A stretch of DNA of 50,778 bases from Streptomyces novaecaesareae (lineage in GTDB: Bacteria > Actinomycetota > Actinomycetes > Streptomycetales > Streptomycetaceae). Below the pieces are notes generated by a model. The model had not been told where the DNA came from and did no database searches. It saw only the letters and a list, made by a program, of their open reading frames with translations. A program made the translations under genes and the position numbers. The stretch spans positions 1 through 50,778 of the forward strand of contig NZ_JNWQ01000051.1 in the NCBI RefSeq assembly GCF_000716875.1. The letters run 5' to 3'. Below, in pieces: positions 25,199-33,320 of the stretch (the stretch's first letter is position 1; each line of letters begins with the position of its first letter).

Positions 25199-28100
25199 CT
25201 ACCGCGCGCCTCCGATCAGGGCGCGGGCCTGGTCGGCCAGCACGGCGTGGCGGAACAGGGTGCGCAGCGGCGGGCGGCTGCCGAGGTGCGGCTCCAGGAG
25301 GGCGGCGAGCTGGGCGGCGAGCAGTGAGTGGCCGCCGACCTCGAAGAAGTGCGAGTCCGCGGTGAAGCGGTCGTGGCCGAGCACCTCGCGCCAGGCGGTG
25401 GCGAGCAGTTCCTGGGCGGGGTCCGTGAAGGTGCTCGGTGCGCTTGGCTCCTCGGCGGCCTCCTCGGCGGCCTCCTCGGCGGCCTCCTCGGCGGCCTCGT
25501 CCGCCAGTCGGGTGAGCGCGGCACGGTCGGGCTTGCCGCCGGGCAGGGTGGGCATCGCCGCGACGGCCGTCCAGCTCGCCGGGACGAGTCCGCCGGGCAG
25601 CCGGCGGGCGAGCGCCTTGTGCAGGGCGGCCTGGTCGGGGCGCTCGGCGCCCTCCAGGAAGCCGAGCAGGCGCGGGCCGGTCCGCGGGTCGGTGTGCAGC
25701 ACCACGGCGCAGGAGCGGCCGCCGAGTTCGGCGGAGGCCGCGGCCTCGATCTCCTCCAGCTCGATCCGGTGGCCGCGCAGTTTGACCTGGTTGTCGGCGC
25801 GGCCGAGGAAGCGCAGCCGCCCGCGCAGGTCGCGGTAGCCGCGGTCGCCGGTGCGGTAGACGCGGGCGCCGCCGAGGGCGGGAACGGTGACGAAGCGGGT
25901 GGCGGTCGGGTCCGGCAGGCCGAGGTAGCCCTCGGCCAGCATCGTTCCGCCGACGACGAGTTCGCCGACGCAGCCGGCCGGGAGCAGGCGCAGCGTCTCG
26001 TCGAGGACGTGCATGCGCACGCCGTCCAGTTCGGTGCCGAGCGGGATCTCGCCGTCCTCGGCGACGTCGGTGGCGGTCACCTCGTACACGGTGGAGGTGA
26101 CGGTGGCCTCGGTGACGCCGTAGGCGTTCAGCACGGTGGTGGCCTCGGCCAGCCCGGCGAGCGCCCGGGCGGGCAGGCGCTCGCCGCCGAGGACGAGCAG
26201 CCGGGGCGTCCAGCGGCCGTCGCGCAGCGCCTCGCGCAGGTCTTCGCGGACAGCAAGCAGGTAGCTGGTCGGCAGGTTGGCGACGGTGACGCCGCGGGCG
26301 GCCAGGACGGCCACCAGCTCGGGCCCGGTGGGCACTTCGCGCTGCGGGACGACGAGGGAGGCACCGGCGGCGAGGGCGGGCAGCACCTCCTCCAGCGCCA
26401 CGTCGAAGGAGGGCCGGGCGAACAGCAGCACCCGGTCGGCGGGGGTGAGTCCGTAGCGGGCGGCGATCGCGGCGACGTACCCGGCGAGGGCCTGGCGGCC
26501 GACCAGGACGGGCTTGGGCACGCCGGTGGAGCCGGAGGTGTGGATCAGGTAGGCGGCGCCGTCCAGGGTGGCGGCGGGCGCGGCCTTCGGGAAGGCGGGG
26601 CCGTCCAGCAGCGCCGGGGTGACGCCCTCGGCGGGCAGTGCGAGGGCGCTCTGCCGGGTGGCCAGCACCAGGGCCGGGCTCAGGCGCTCCAGCAGCAGTC
26701 CGAGCCGGGCGGCCGGGTCCTCGGTGGACAGCGGTGCGTGGACGGCGCCGTGGCGCAGGCAGGCGAGCAGGGCGACCACGCTGTCCGCGCCGCGCGGCAG
26801 CAGGGTGGCCACCGGCTGGCCGGGCGCGACCCCGGCGGCGCGCAGGCGTTCGGCCAACTCGGTGACGCGGCGGTCGAGTTCGCCGTAGCTGATCCGCTCG
26901 GTGCCGGTCAGCAGGGCGAGCGCGGTGGGGTCGTGGGCGGCGGCCGGGTCGAGCAGGGCGGGCGTCGCGGTGGCGGGCGTCGCGGTGCCGGGCCTCGCGG
27001 TGCCGGGCCTCGCGGTGCCGGGCCTCGCGGTGCCGGGCGTCGCGGTGCCGGGCCTCGCGGTGGCCGACAGTATGGTGCCGGGCGTGTCGGCAGCGGGCGC
27101 CCCGGTGACCGCCGGCGGTTCCTCGGGCGCGGGGGCCAGCTCGGCGATCGGCGCCTGCGGGCGGTCCAGATAGCAGCGCAGCAGCTCCAGCAGCCGCTCG
27201 GACAGCAGCACCGCCTCGGACTCGCGGAAGAGGTCGGCGTCGTAGTCCCAGACCAGGGTCATCCCGGCCGCGCCGTGCTTCTCGCCGACCACCCGGCGGT
27301 CGTCGGGCAGCAGCACCAGGTCGAGGTCGAAACGGGTGGTGCCCGTGTTGAAGCCCTCGTACAGCGAGACCTCCAGCCCGGGCGCCTGGACGTCCGGCAG
27401 GGCCGCGTCGTGCGCGCTGAACATGACGTTGAACAGCGGGTTGTCGGCGCCGCTGGTGTGCAGTCCCAGGCAGCGGGTCAGCTCCTGCACGGGCAGGTCC
27501 TGGTACGGCAGCGCGCTCAGCAGGACGTCGGTCGCCTCGTCCACGGCCTCGGTCCCGGGGGCCGCCGGGTCGAGCCGCAGGCGCAGCGGCACGGTGTTCA
27601 CGAACATGCCGACGGTGCCTTCGAAGCCCTCCGGGCGGTTGCCGACGGCGGTGCCGATCACCAGCTCGCGGTGCCCGCTGTGCCGGCGCAGCAGTTCGGC
27701 GAGCAGGGCGAGCAGCGTGCTGAACGGGGTGTGGCCGTCCGCGGTGCTGCGTTCGCGCAGCCGTGCGGCCAGGTCGGCGCCGATCGCCTGGCGCAGCTGC
27801 CCGCCCCGGTGGCGGCGCTCGGTGCCGGGCCGGGCCAGCCCGGGCAGCGTGACTTCACGCGGCGCGTCGGCCAACTGCTCGGTCCAGAAGTCGAGTCCGC
27901 GGTCCCGGGGGGCGTCGGCGGCGGCGCGCGCGTGCTCCTCGTACGAGGGGGCGGCGGGCAGCGCGTACGACTCGCCGAGGACGTGGGCGCGGTAGACGGT
28001 GAAGAGGTCGCGCAGCAGGATCGCGAAGGAGTGGCCGTCGTGGACGAGGTGGTGCTCGACGTGGATCAACCGGTGGTGGTCCTCGGCGATCCGGACCAGG

Positions 28101-28450
28101 TGCCAGCGCAGCAGCGGCGCCCGCTCGGTGTCCACCGGCTCCTCGGCCTCGGCGGCCAGCAGCCGGCGGAAGGCGGCCTCCGGGTCGGCCTCGGCGCCGA
28201 AGTCGCTGTGGCGCAGCTCCGGTTGACAGCCCTCGACGACCCGCTGACCGGGCAGCCCCTCCGCGTTGGGCACCAACTCCAGTCGCAGGCCCGGGTGGTG
28301 GCCCAGGACGGCGGCCAGTCCGGCGTGCAGCGCCGCGCGGTCGAGGGTGCCCCACAGGTCGAGGACGGCGGTGAAGTTGTAGGCGCGGCTGCCCGGCAGC
28401 ATCTGTTCGTGCAGCCAGACGATCTCCTGCGACGGAGAGAGTGCGAACAT
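25199..28450 (-). CDS. NRPS subunit: C-A-T
   Basis: 1083 residues. The C domain (1-~440) starts FALSPSQEIVWLHEQMLPGS and has HHLVHDG at 133-139, complete. The A domain (about 500-960) has A3 IHTSGSTGVPKPVLV, A4 FDVALEEVL, A5 NAYGVTEATVTST (Val for Pro in YGPTE), A7 YRTGDRG, A8 GRADNQVKLRGHRIELEEIE and A10 PTLPGGKPDR. The T domain has FFEVGGHSLLAAQL, Ser1042. My hand-aligned code is D-V-E-N-V-G-A-V-T-K; the acidic Glu at pocket position 239 often goes with basic side chains (ornithine/lysine type), a low-confidence hint. Two tandem-repeat linkers, C/A (GTARP units) and A/T (EEAA units), flank the A domain. The C domain could acylate or start the peptide. Confidence 0.95.
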   Translation of the reverse strand: MFALSPSQEIVWLHEQMLPGSRAYNFTAVLDLWGTLDRAALHAGLAAVLGHHPGLRLELVPNAEGLPGQRVVEGCQPELRHSDFGAEADPEAAFRRLLAAEAEEPVDTERAPLLRWHLVRIAEDHHRLIHVEHHLVHDGHSFAILLRDLFTVYRAHVLGESYALPAAPSYEEHARAAADAPRDRGLDFWTEQLADAPREVTLPGLARPGTERRHRGGQLRQAIGADLAARLRERSTADGHTPFSTLLALLAELLRRHSGHRELVIGTAVGNRPEGFEGTVGMFVNTVPLRLRLDPAAPGTEAVDEATDVLLSALPYQDLPVQELTRCLGLHTSGADNPLFNVMFSAHDAALPDVQAPGLEVSLYEGFNTGTTRFDLDLVLLPDDRRVVGEKHGAAGMTLVWDYDADLFRESEAVLLSERLLELLRCYLDRPQAPIAELAPAPEEPPAVTGAPAADTPGTILSATARPGTATPGTARPGTARPGTARPGTATPATATPALLDPAAAHDPTALALLTGTERISYGELDRRVTELAERLRAAGVAPGQPVATLLPRGADSVVALLACLRHGAVHAPLSTEDPAARLGLLLERLSPALVLATRQSALALPAEGVTPALLDGPAFPKAAPAATLDGAAYLIHTSGSTGVPKPVLVGRQALAGYVAAIAARYGLTPADRVLLFARPSFDVALEEVLPALAAGASLVVPQREVPTGPELVAVLAARGVTVANLPTSYLLAVREDLREALRDGRWTPRLLVLGGERLPARALAGLAEATTVLNAYGVTEATVTSTVYEVTATDVAEDGEIPLGTELDGVRMHVLDETLRLLPAGCVGELVVGGTMLAEGYLGLPDPTATRFVTVPALGGARVYRTGDRGYRDLRGRLRFLGRADNQVKLRGHRIELEEIEAAASAELGGRSCAVVLHTDPRTGPRLLGFLEGAERPDQAALHKALARRLPGGLVPASWTAVAAMPTLPGGKPDRAALTRLADEAAEEAAEEAAEEAAEEPSAPSTFTDPAQELLATAWREVLGHDRFTADSHFFEVGGHSLLAAQLAALLEPHLGSRPPLRTLFRHAVLADQARALIGGAR
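25448..25499. repeat. 12-bp tandem repeat coding for E-E-A-A
   Basis: Four copies of CTCCTCGGCGGC (plus strand) give an acidic-alanine helical linker between the A and T domains of the C-A-T subunit. Confidence 0.9.
26955..27059. repeat. 15-bp tandem repeat in the C/A linker of the NRPS
   Basis: Seven near-identical copies of GTGCCGGGCCTCGCG encode a G-T-A-R/T-P pentapeptide run in the linker between C and A domains. Copies are almost identical, so the expansion is recent or kept uniform. Confidence 0.92.
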
Positions 28451-28763
28451 GGACGGCTCCCTTGTGTGGTGGGCTTGTCAGCACTGCGGTGGCCGGCGGC
28501 GGGCGTGGGGTGGTCCCGCTCCGTCCGGTGGGCCGGACCGCACCCGGGGTGAGGGTGCGGCCCGGAATCCGGGCACCCGGCCGGGCGCGCCCGTCGGGCA
28601 CGTGCGGTCGGGCAGGTGGACCCGGAAGGGCGGGTCCGGTGTGCTGGACCCGGAAGGGCGGGTCCGGTGTGGGCGTTCAGGCGCAGGAGGGTTCGGGCGC
28701 ACAGGCGCAGGCGCTCAGGCGCGGGCACTCAGGCGCCGCAAACCCCGGTCAGGGCAGGCGTGT
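28451..28763. other. 313-bp intra-cluster gap rich in stem-loops
   Basis: There is no gene here. A 26-bp sequence occurs twice, perfectly, at 28618-28643 and 28646-28671, and each copy contains the 7-bp inverted repeat GGACCCG-N6-CGGGTCC. A third stem CCGCACCC-N7-GGGTGCGG lies at 28538-28560. GC-rich tandem words (GGCGCAGG, GGCGCAC) fill 28676-28745. In an otherwise tightly packed operon this gap may hold an attenuator or a second promoter. Confidence 0.6.
28618..28671. repeat. Perfect 26-bp direct repeat, each copy a stem-loop
   Basis: Two identical copies with a 28-bp period lie upstream of the C-A-T gene. Each forms a hairpin with 7-bp GC stem and 6-nt loop when transcribed from either strand. 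Confidence 0.85.
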
Positions 28764-30083
28764 TCAGGCGTGGGCGTCCGGCCGCGGCCCGCTGTCCAGG
28801 TGGTGCCGCAGTACGGCGAGGAGGTCACCGAAGGCCGCGCGGGCGTCCGCCTCGGGGAAGCGGTCGCTGTCCCAGGCGAGCCGGACCAGCAGGTCGTCGC
28901 CGTGCGAGGCGGAGACGGCGACGGGTGCGGCGAGCGGCCGCCCGGCCAGGTGGGTCTCCCCGCCGGGGACGCCGCCGAGCACCAGTGGCGGGCGGCGGTG
29001 CAGGTCCTCCAGGGTGAGCATGGCGTCCAGGGCGCCCGTCCACGGCGCCCCGGCGGTGCGGGCGGCCCGGACGACCTCGTCGAACGGCGTGCCGGCCTGG
29101 TCGAGGTCGTCCCACCAGGCGTCGGCGAGGGCGTCCAGGTCGGTGGCGGTGGTCGAAACGGCGGGGTGGACCAGGGTGTTGAGGAAGCAGCCGAGCGCGG
29201 CGGGTGCCCCGGGCGGGCGGCCGCCCCACGGGTAGCCGAGTGCAAGCGCCCCTCCCCCGGCCTCGGGCCCGGGGAACGCCGATGCCCGGTACAGCCGGTG
29301 CGCGGCGGCTCCGACGGCGTCCAGCAGGGCCGGGAAGACGGCGTTGCGAGCGGCGGACCCGACGGCCGGCAGCCGCTCGGCGAGCATTCCGGTGGACGCG
29401 GCCGCGCCGCCGCCCGCCCCGGTCAGTCCGCCGAGCCGGCGCCCCCAGTGGGCCTGCGCGGCGGGTCCGCCGGCGGCGTCCTCGGCGGCGAGCTGGAGTT
29501 CGACGGCCTGCCGGTAGTCGGCCAGGGCCTGCGGATCGGGCCCGGCCGCCGACGGTGGCGTCTCGTCCTTCCGGTACGCCTCGCTCAGTTCGGCGGTGAG
29601 CACCCCGATCGACTGCTCGTCGCAGGCCGCGTGGTCCAGCGCGACGGCGAGCAACTCCTCGTCGCCGTCCGGGTCCTGGGCCACCAGCAGGCGTAACGCG
29701 GGCCCGTCGAGGGGCCAGTCGAGCAGGGCTTCGCGCAGCGCCTCGCGGGCCGTGCCGCCGGGGGCTACGGCGATCCGGGCGGCCTCGGCTGAGGGGCCGC
29801 CGACCCGCAGGACCGGTGTGCCGCGTACGGTCGCGAAGCCCCCGCACAGCGCCGGGTGGCGGGCGGCGACGGTGGCCGCGGCGCGGGCCAGCCGGTCCGG
29901 TTCGAGGGTGCCGCGCGGGAAGGCGAACAGCAGCGGGACGACGTCGGAGCGGCTCTGCGGCGTGAGCCGGCGGGTGATCAGGAAGCGCCGCTGGGCGCCG
30001 GTGAGCGGGAGCAGCTCCACCGGGGAGTCGGCGGCGGCGGAGCGGTACCGGGTGAGGTAGGCGGCGGTGATGCTGGCGTGCAC
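28764..30083 (-). CDS. Stand-alone condensation-domain-like protein
   Basis: 439 residues, the size of a single NRPS C domain, with the family opening ELLPLTGAQRRFLITRRL and a normal two-lobed layout. The later segment ALGYPWGGRP...CFLNTLVHP corresponds to the conserved ...NTxxxR region. The catalytic HHxxxDG motif reads DHAACDE (Asp150-His151...Asp155-Glu156). The second His is kept, but the first His and the Gly are changed. It may condense, act as an acyl or amine transferase in trans, or be a structural partner. It is first of the NRPS genes after the exporter, with 92 bp before it and a 313-bp structured gap after it. Confidence 0.85.
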   Translation of the reverse strand: MHASITAAYLTRYRSAAADSPVELLPLTGAQRRFLITRRLTPQSRSDVVPLLFAFPRGTLEPDRLARAAATVAARHPALCGGFATVRGTPVLRVGGPSAEAARIAVAPGGTAREALREALLDWPLDGPALRLLVAQDPDGDEELLAVALDHAACDEQSIGVLTAELSEAYRKDETPPSAAGPDPQALADYRQAVELQLAAEDAAGGPAAQAHWGRRLGGLTGAGGGAAASTGMLAERLPAVGSAARNAVFPALLDAVGAAAHRLYRASAFPGPEAGGGALALGYPWGGRPPGAPAALGCFLNTLVHPAVSTTATDLDALADAWWDDLDQAGTPFDEVVRAARTAGAPWTGALDAMLTLEDLHRRPPLVLGGVPGGETHLAGRPLAAPVAVSASHGDDLLVRLAWDSDRFPEADARAAFGDLLAVLRHHLDSGPRPDAHA

Positions 30084-30175
30084 GGGAACGGTCTCCGGTT
30101 TCCGGTCGCAGCTCGGCAGGTGTGGGTCGGTGAGGTCTGGATCGGTGAGGGGCGGGTCGGTCAGGGGCGGGTCGG

Positions 30176-31546
30176 TCAGGGCGTGATGGGGCTCGCGGCG
30201 GGCTCGGTGCTGGCGGCTCCCTCCTCCGCGACGGCGTCCCCGGCATCCGGCGTGCCGCCGCCCTGCGTACCGCTGCCCGGCGTACCGCCGAGCGGCAGGT
30301 CACCGAGCGGCAGGTCGCGCATCCGTCGCAGCGGCGACAGCAGCAGCGGTACCGGTACCAGCAGGAACCCGGCCGCGCAGAGCCAGAGCGCGGCGCGCGG
30401 CCCGGCGGCGTCGGCGACGAGCCCGCCGCCCAGCGCGCCGAGCGGCATGGTGCCCCACACCAGGAAGCGCATGGTGGCGTTCATCCGGCCGAGCAGCTCC
30501 GGCGGGCAGACGCTCTGCCGGAAGCTCACCTGGGCGACGTTGTAGGCCACCGCGCCGAACAGCACCACCCCGGAGGCGACGCCGAACAGCACCACGCCCG
30601 CGCCGCCGCCGGACAGCGGCCACAGCACCGCAAACGGCGCCGTCACCACCGTGGAGAGCCAGATCAGCCGGGCCTGCCCGACCCACCGCGCCAGGTACCC
30701 GGCGCACAGCGCGCCGGCCAGCCCTCCGACGGCGGACGCCGACAGCAGCACGCCGATGGCGCCCGGCGCCAGGTCGAGGACCCGGACCCAGAACACCGTC
30801 TGCACGGCCATCAGGACGGCGGCGAACAGGTTGGAGACGGCGGTGGCCGTCGCGATCGCCCGCAGCAGCGGGTGCCCCAGGACGAAGCGCACGCCCGCCC
30901 CCACCTCGGCGCGCAGCGAGCGCCCGGGCTCCGGTTCCGGTCGCGGCTCCTCGACCCGGATCCGGGCGAGCAGCAGCGCGGACGCCAGGTACCCGCAGGC
31001 GTCGGCCACGATGGCGAGCGGCGCCCCGAGCAACTGGACCAGCCCGCCGCCGAGGCCAGGGCCGGCGATCTGCGCGGAGGAGCGGACCGTCTCCAGCGCC
31101 CCGTTGCCGCCGACCAGTTGCTCGCGCGGCAGGACGGCGGGCAGGAAGGACTGGTGGGCGACGTCGAAGAACACCGTCGCCACCCCGGTGACCAGCGCCA
31201 CCAGGTAGAGCTGCGGCATGGTCAGCACTCCGAGCGCCGCCGCCGGGGGGATCGACCCGACGGCCAGGCAGCGCACCACGTCGGCGCGGATCAGCACCGG
31301 CAGCTTGCGCATCCGGTCCAGCCAGGCGCCGGCCGGCAGGCCGACCAGCAGGAAGGCGGCGGTCTCGGCGGCGGTCAGCAGACCGACCTCGAACGGCGTG
31401 GCGTCCAGTACCAGCACGGCCACCAATGGCAGTGCGACCAAGGTGATCTGACTGCCCGTCTGGGCCGCCGCGGCGCCGGTCAGCAGGAGCCGGAAGTCGC
31501 GGTGGCCGAGCAGACGGGCCTGAGGAGGGAGAGGCGATTCGTTCAT
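30176..31546 (-). CDS. MFS transporter (probable peptide exporter of the NRPS cluster)
   Basis: 456 residues with about 12 hydrophobic helices in two halves. The first loop motif A-like sequence reads LPAGAWLDRMRKLPVLIRAD. The sequence resembles the MFS_3/enterobactin-exporter-type family often placed in NRPS siderophore and peptide clusters. The C-terminal ~45 residues are a hydrophilic Gly/Thr/Pro/Glu-rich tail, with a short LPLGD repeat before it. ATG 31546 has only a weak GAG ribosome site. It is the first gene of the minus-strand cluster, so export of the product or self-resistance is the likely role. Confidence 0.9.
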   Translation of the reverse strand: MNESPLPPQARLLGHRDFRLLLTGAAAAQTGSQITLVALPLVAVLVLDATPFEVGLLTAAETAAFLLVGLPAGAWLDRMRKLPVLIRADVVRCLAVGSIPPAAALGVLTMPQLYLVALVTGVATVFFDVAHQSFLPAVLPREQLVGGNGALETVRSSAQIAGPGLGGGLVQLLGAPLAIVADACGYLASALLLARIRVEEPRPEPEPGRSLRAEVGAGVRFVLGHPLLRAIATATAVSNLFAAVLMAVQTVFWVRVLDLAPGAIGVLLSASAVGGLAGALCAGYLARWVGQARLIWLSTVVTAPFAVLWPLSGGGAGVVLFGVASGVVLFGAVAYNVAQVSFRQSVCPPELLGRMNATMRFLVWGTMPLGALGGGLVADAAGPRAALWLCAAGFLLVPVPLLLSPLRRMRDLPLGDLPLGGTPGSGTQGGGTPDAGDAVAEEGAASTEPAASPITP

Positions 31547-31948
31547 CGGTGCGACTCTCGGTCACCTCTTCGACACGGGGCAAGCACCGGGTCCGTTTCC
31601 GGACGAACCGTCGGTCGGCCGGATCCCGCCACTCCCCCGACCGGCTCTTGCGCGTCTCTTACGGCCCCTTATGGGCCGCTCGCGGCACCCGCACGACCCG
31701 TCGGCCGAGGCGGCGCGGCCGGGCGGGCCCCCGGGGCGCCGCCGGAGCGGTCCGTCCATTTCGCCGTCCGATATCCGGACGCCGCCTTTCCGGCCACCGG
31801 ACGACGGCACTCAACTTGGCCGGATACCGTGAAGCGCCGCCGGGCCGTCACCCTGTCGTGATACCGCCGCGACCGACGGCAACCGTCGAATAGGACCTCG
31901 ACGGCCCGCGCCACCCCCTCAATCGCACGCCCCCACGCGCCCTCACCT
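31547..31948. other. Upstream region of the NRPS cluster, no gene
   Basis: About 400 bp between the phosphatase stop and the exporter start; the cluster promoter must lie here. It is less GC-rich around 31645-31680 (CTCTTACGGCCCCTTATGGG) and 31800-31830. I could not find a convincing -35/-10 pair. The dyad GGCCCATAAGGGGCC (reverse strand, near 31663-31677) is the only clear symmetry. No SARP-type heptamer repeat was seen. Confidence 0.45.
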
Positions 31949-33070
31949 TCAATCGCCCGCCCTACGAGTGATCGCCAGCACCGCCATGTCGTCGTCCCGC
32001 GGCCCTCCCGTCCACCGCTCGACGTCCGCCACCAACGCGTCCACCACCTGCTGCGGCCCGCCGAACGGGCCCAGCGGGGCCAGCCCCGGCACCGGGTCGT
32101 AGAACTCCCCCGCGGCGTCCCGGGCCTCGGTCACCCCGTCGGTCACCAGCAGCAGCGTGGACCCGGGCGGGAACGGCCGGCTCTCCGGCACGGGCCGCGC
32201 CACCCCCAGCACCCCCATCCCGAGCGGCAGCCCCGGGTCCGCCGCGTCCAGCCGTCGCACCTGCGGTCCGCTGCCGCTCAGCAGGTACGGGCCGGGGTGC
32301 CCGCAGTCCAGCGTGCGCACCGCCTCCTCCCCCGGCGGGAACTCCACCAGCAGCGCGGTGATGAACCCCTCCAGCCGCAGCTCCTCGCTCAGCCGGTCGA
32401 CCTCCCGGAGCAGCGAGGCCTCCAGCCCGTCCGCGAGCGCGACCAGGTCCGGAGCCCGGTGGGAGGCCTCCCGGAAGGCCCCCAGCAGCACCGAGACCGC
32501 CCCCACCGCCTGCAGCCCCTTGCCCCGCACGTCCGCGATCAGCCCGCGCACGCCGTACGGGGTGATCTGCAGCGCGTACGCGTCCCCGCCGATCAGCGCC
32601 TCGTCCTGGGCGGCCCGGTAGCAGGCTGCGACCGACAGCCTCCCCACCCGCCCCGGCGGCTCCGGCAGCACCGCGCGCTGCGCCGCCTCCGCCACCGACC
32701 GCACCCGCTCCAACCGCCGCCCGTGCCGGGTCACCACCCGGTTCACCCCGACCCCGAGCAGCGCCGCGAACGCCGTGTTGACCAGTTCCAGGTAGCCGTC
32801 GCCGGTCCCGATCGACCCGTCCCGGGCGGACAGCACCAGGATCCCGCTCACATTGGCCGCCCCCACGGCGACGGTGTCCCGCAGTCGCAGCAGTGCCCCG
32901 GCCAGTACGGCGGCGGCCGCCAGCAGCGGATCGCCCCAGTAGTCGGTCGGATCCAGCGAGTTCCACACCAGCCCGGCGACGATCAGCAACCACGGCGCGG
33001 CCCGCACGTACGGCGGCCACTGCACGGACCTCGGGGCCATCGGCGACCTGGCTTCCGTCTCGCGACGCAT
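31949..33070 (-). CDS. Membrane-anchored PP2C/SpoIIE-type serine phosphatase
   Basis: 373 residues from ATG 33070 (GGAGGA upstream; ATG 33040 is possible). The N-terminal ~120 residues hold three hydrophobic helices (WLLIVAGLVWNSL, LLAAAAVLAGALL, VAVGAANVSGILVLSA). From about 135 the SpoIIE phosphatase domain follows: QRAVLPEPPGRVGRLSVAAC, GGDAYALQITPYGVRGLIADVRGKG (metal-binding Asp), TLDCGHPGPYLL, LLLVTDGVTEARD and DDDMAVLAI. It probably dephosphorylates an anti-anti-sigma factor or another Ser/Thr-phosphoprotein. No sensor domain beyond the membrane helices, and no neighbouring partner gene, is present. Confidence 0.92.
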   Translation of the reverse strand: MRRETEARSPMAPRSVQWPPYVRAAPWLLIVAGLVWNSLDPTDYWGDPLLAAAAVLAGALLRLRDTVAVGAANVSGILVLSARDGSIGTGDGYLELVNTAFAALLGVGVNRVVTRHGRRLERVRSVAEAAQRAVLPEPPGRVGRLSVAACYRAAQDEALIGGDAYALQITPYGVRGLIADVRGKGLQAVGAVSVLLGAFREASHRAPDLVALADGLEASLLREVDRLSEELRLEGFITALLVEFPPGEEAVRTLDCGHPGPYLLSGSGPQVRRLDAADPGLPLGMGVLGVARPVPESRPFPPGSTLLLVTDGVTEARDAAGEFYDPVPGLAPLGPFGGPQQVVDALVADVERWTGGPRDDDMAVLAITRRAGD

Positions 33071-33320
33071 CCGGAAGGGCTTCCTCCGATCGTAGCCACG
33101 GGCACGAGCAACCCGCATGTGGCAGCCATCCAGGAGCCGCCCACAGGCCACCCAAAAGCAACCCAGGACCGCTCAGGGATCGGCCACGGATTCCGCGACA
33201 CCCGCGCACCACACGGCCCACAAATAATCCACAACCTCTCCTTGCACGACCATGTACGCTGCTCCAGCATTCGAACTGTGTGGAACCTGTTCGACCTTTG
33301 ACAGAAAAGTGGGGGGATCG

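Noticed and set aside
25328..28552. 1074-residue plus-strand open frame opposite the C-A-T gene
   Set aside because: Gln/Gly/Val-rich shadow; the minus strand carries complete NRPS motifs.
18431..31546. Possible siderophore (hydroxamate) pathway
   Set aside because: No ornithine monooxygenase, acyltransferase, uptake system or iron-box was seen; an exporter of this MFS type alone is not enough.
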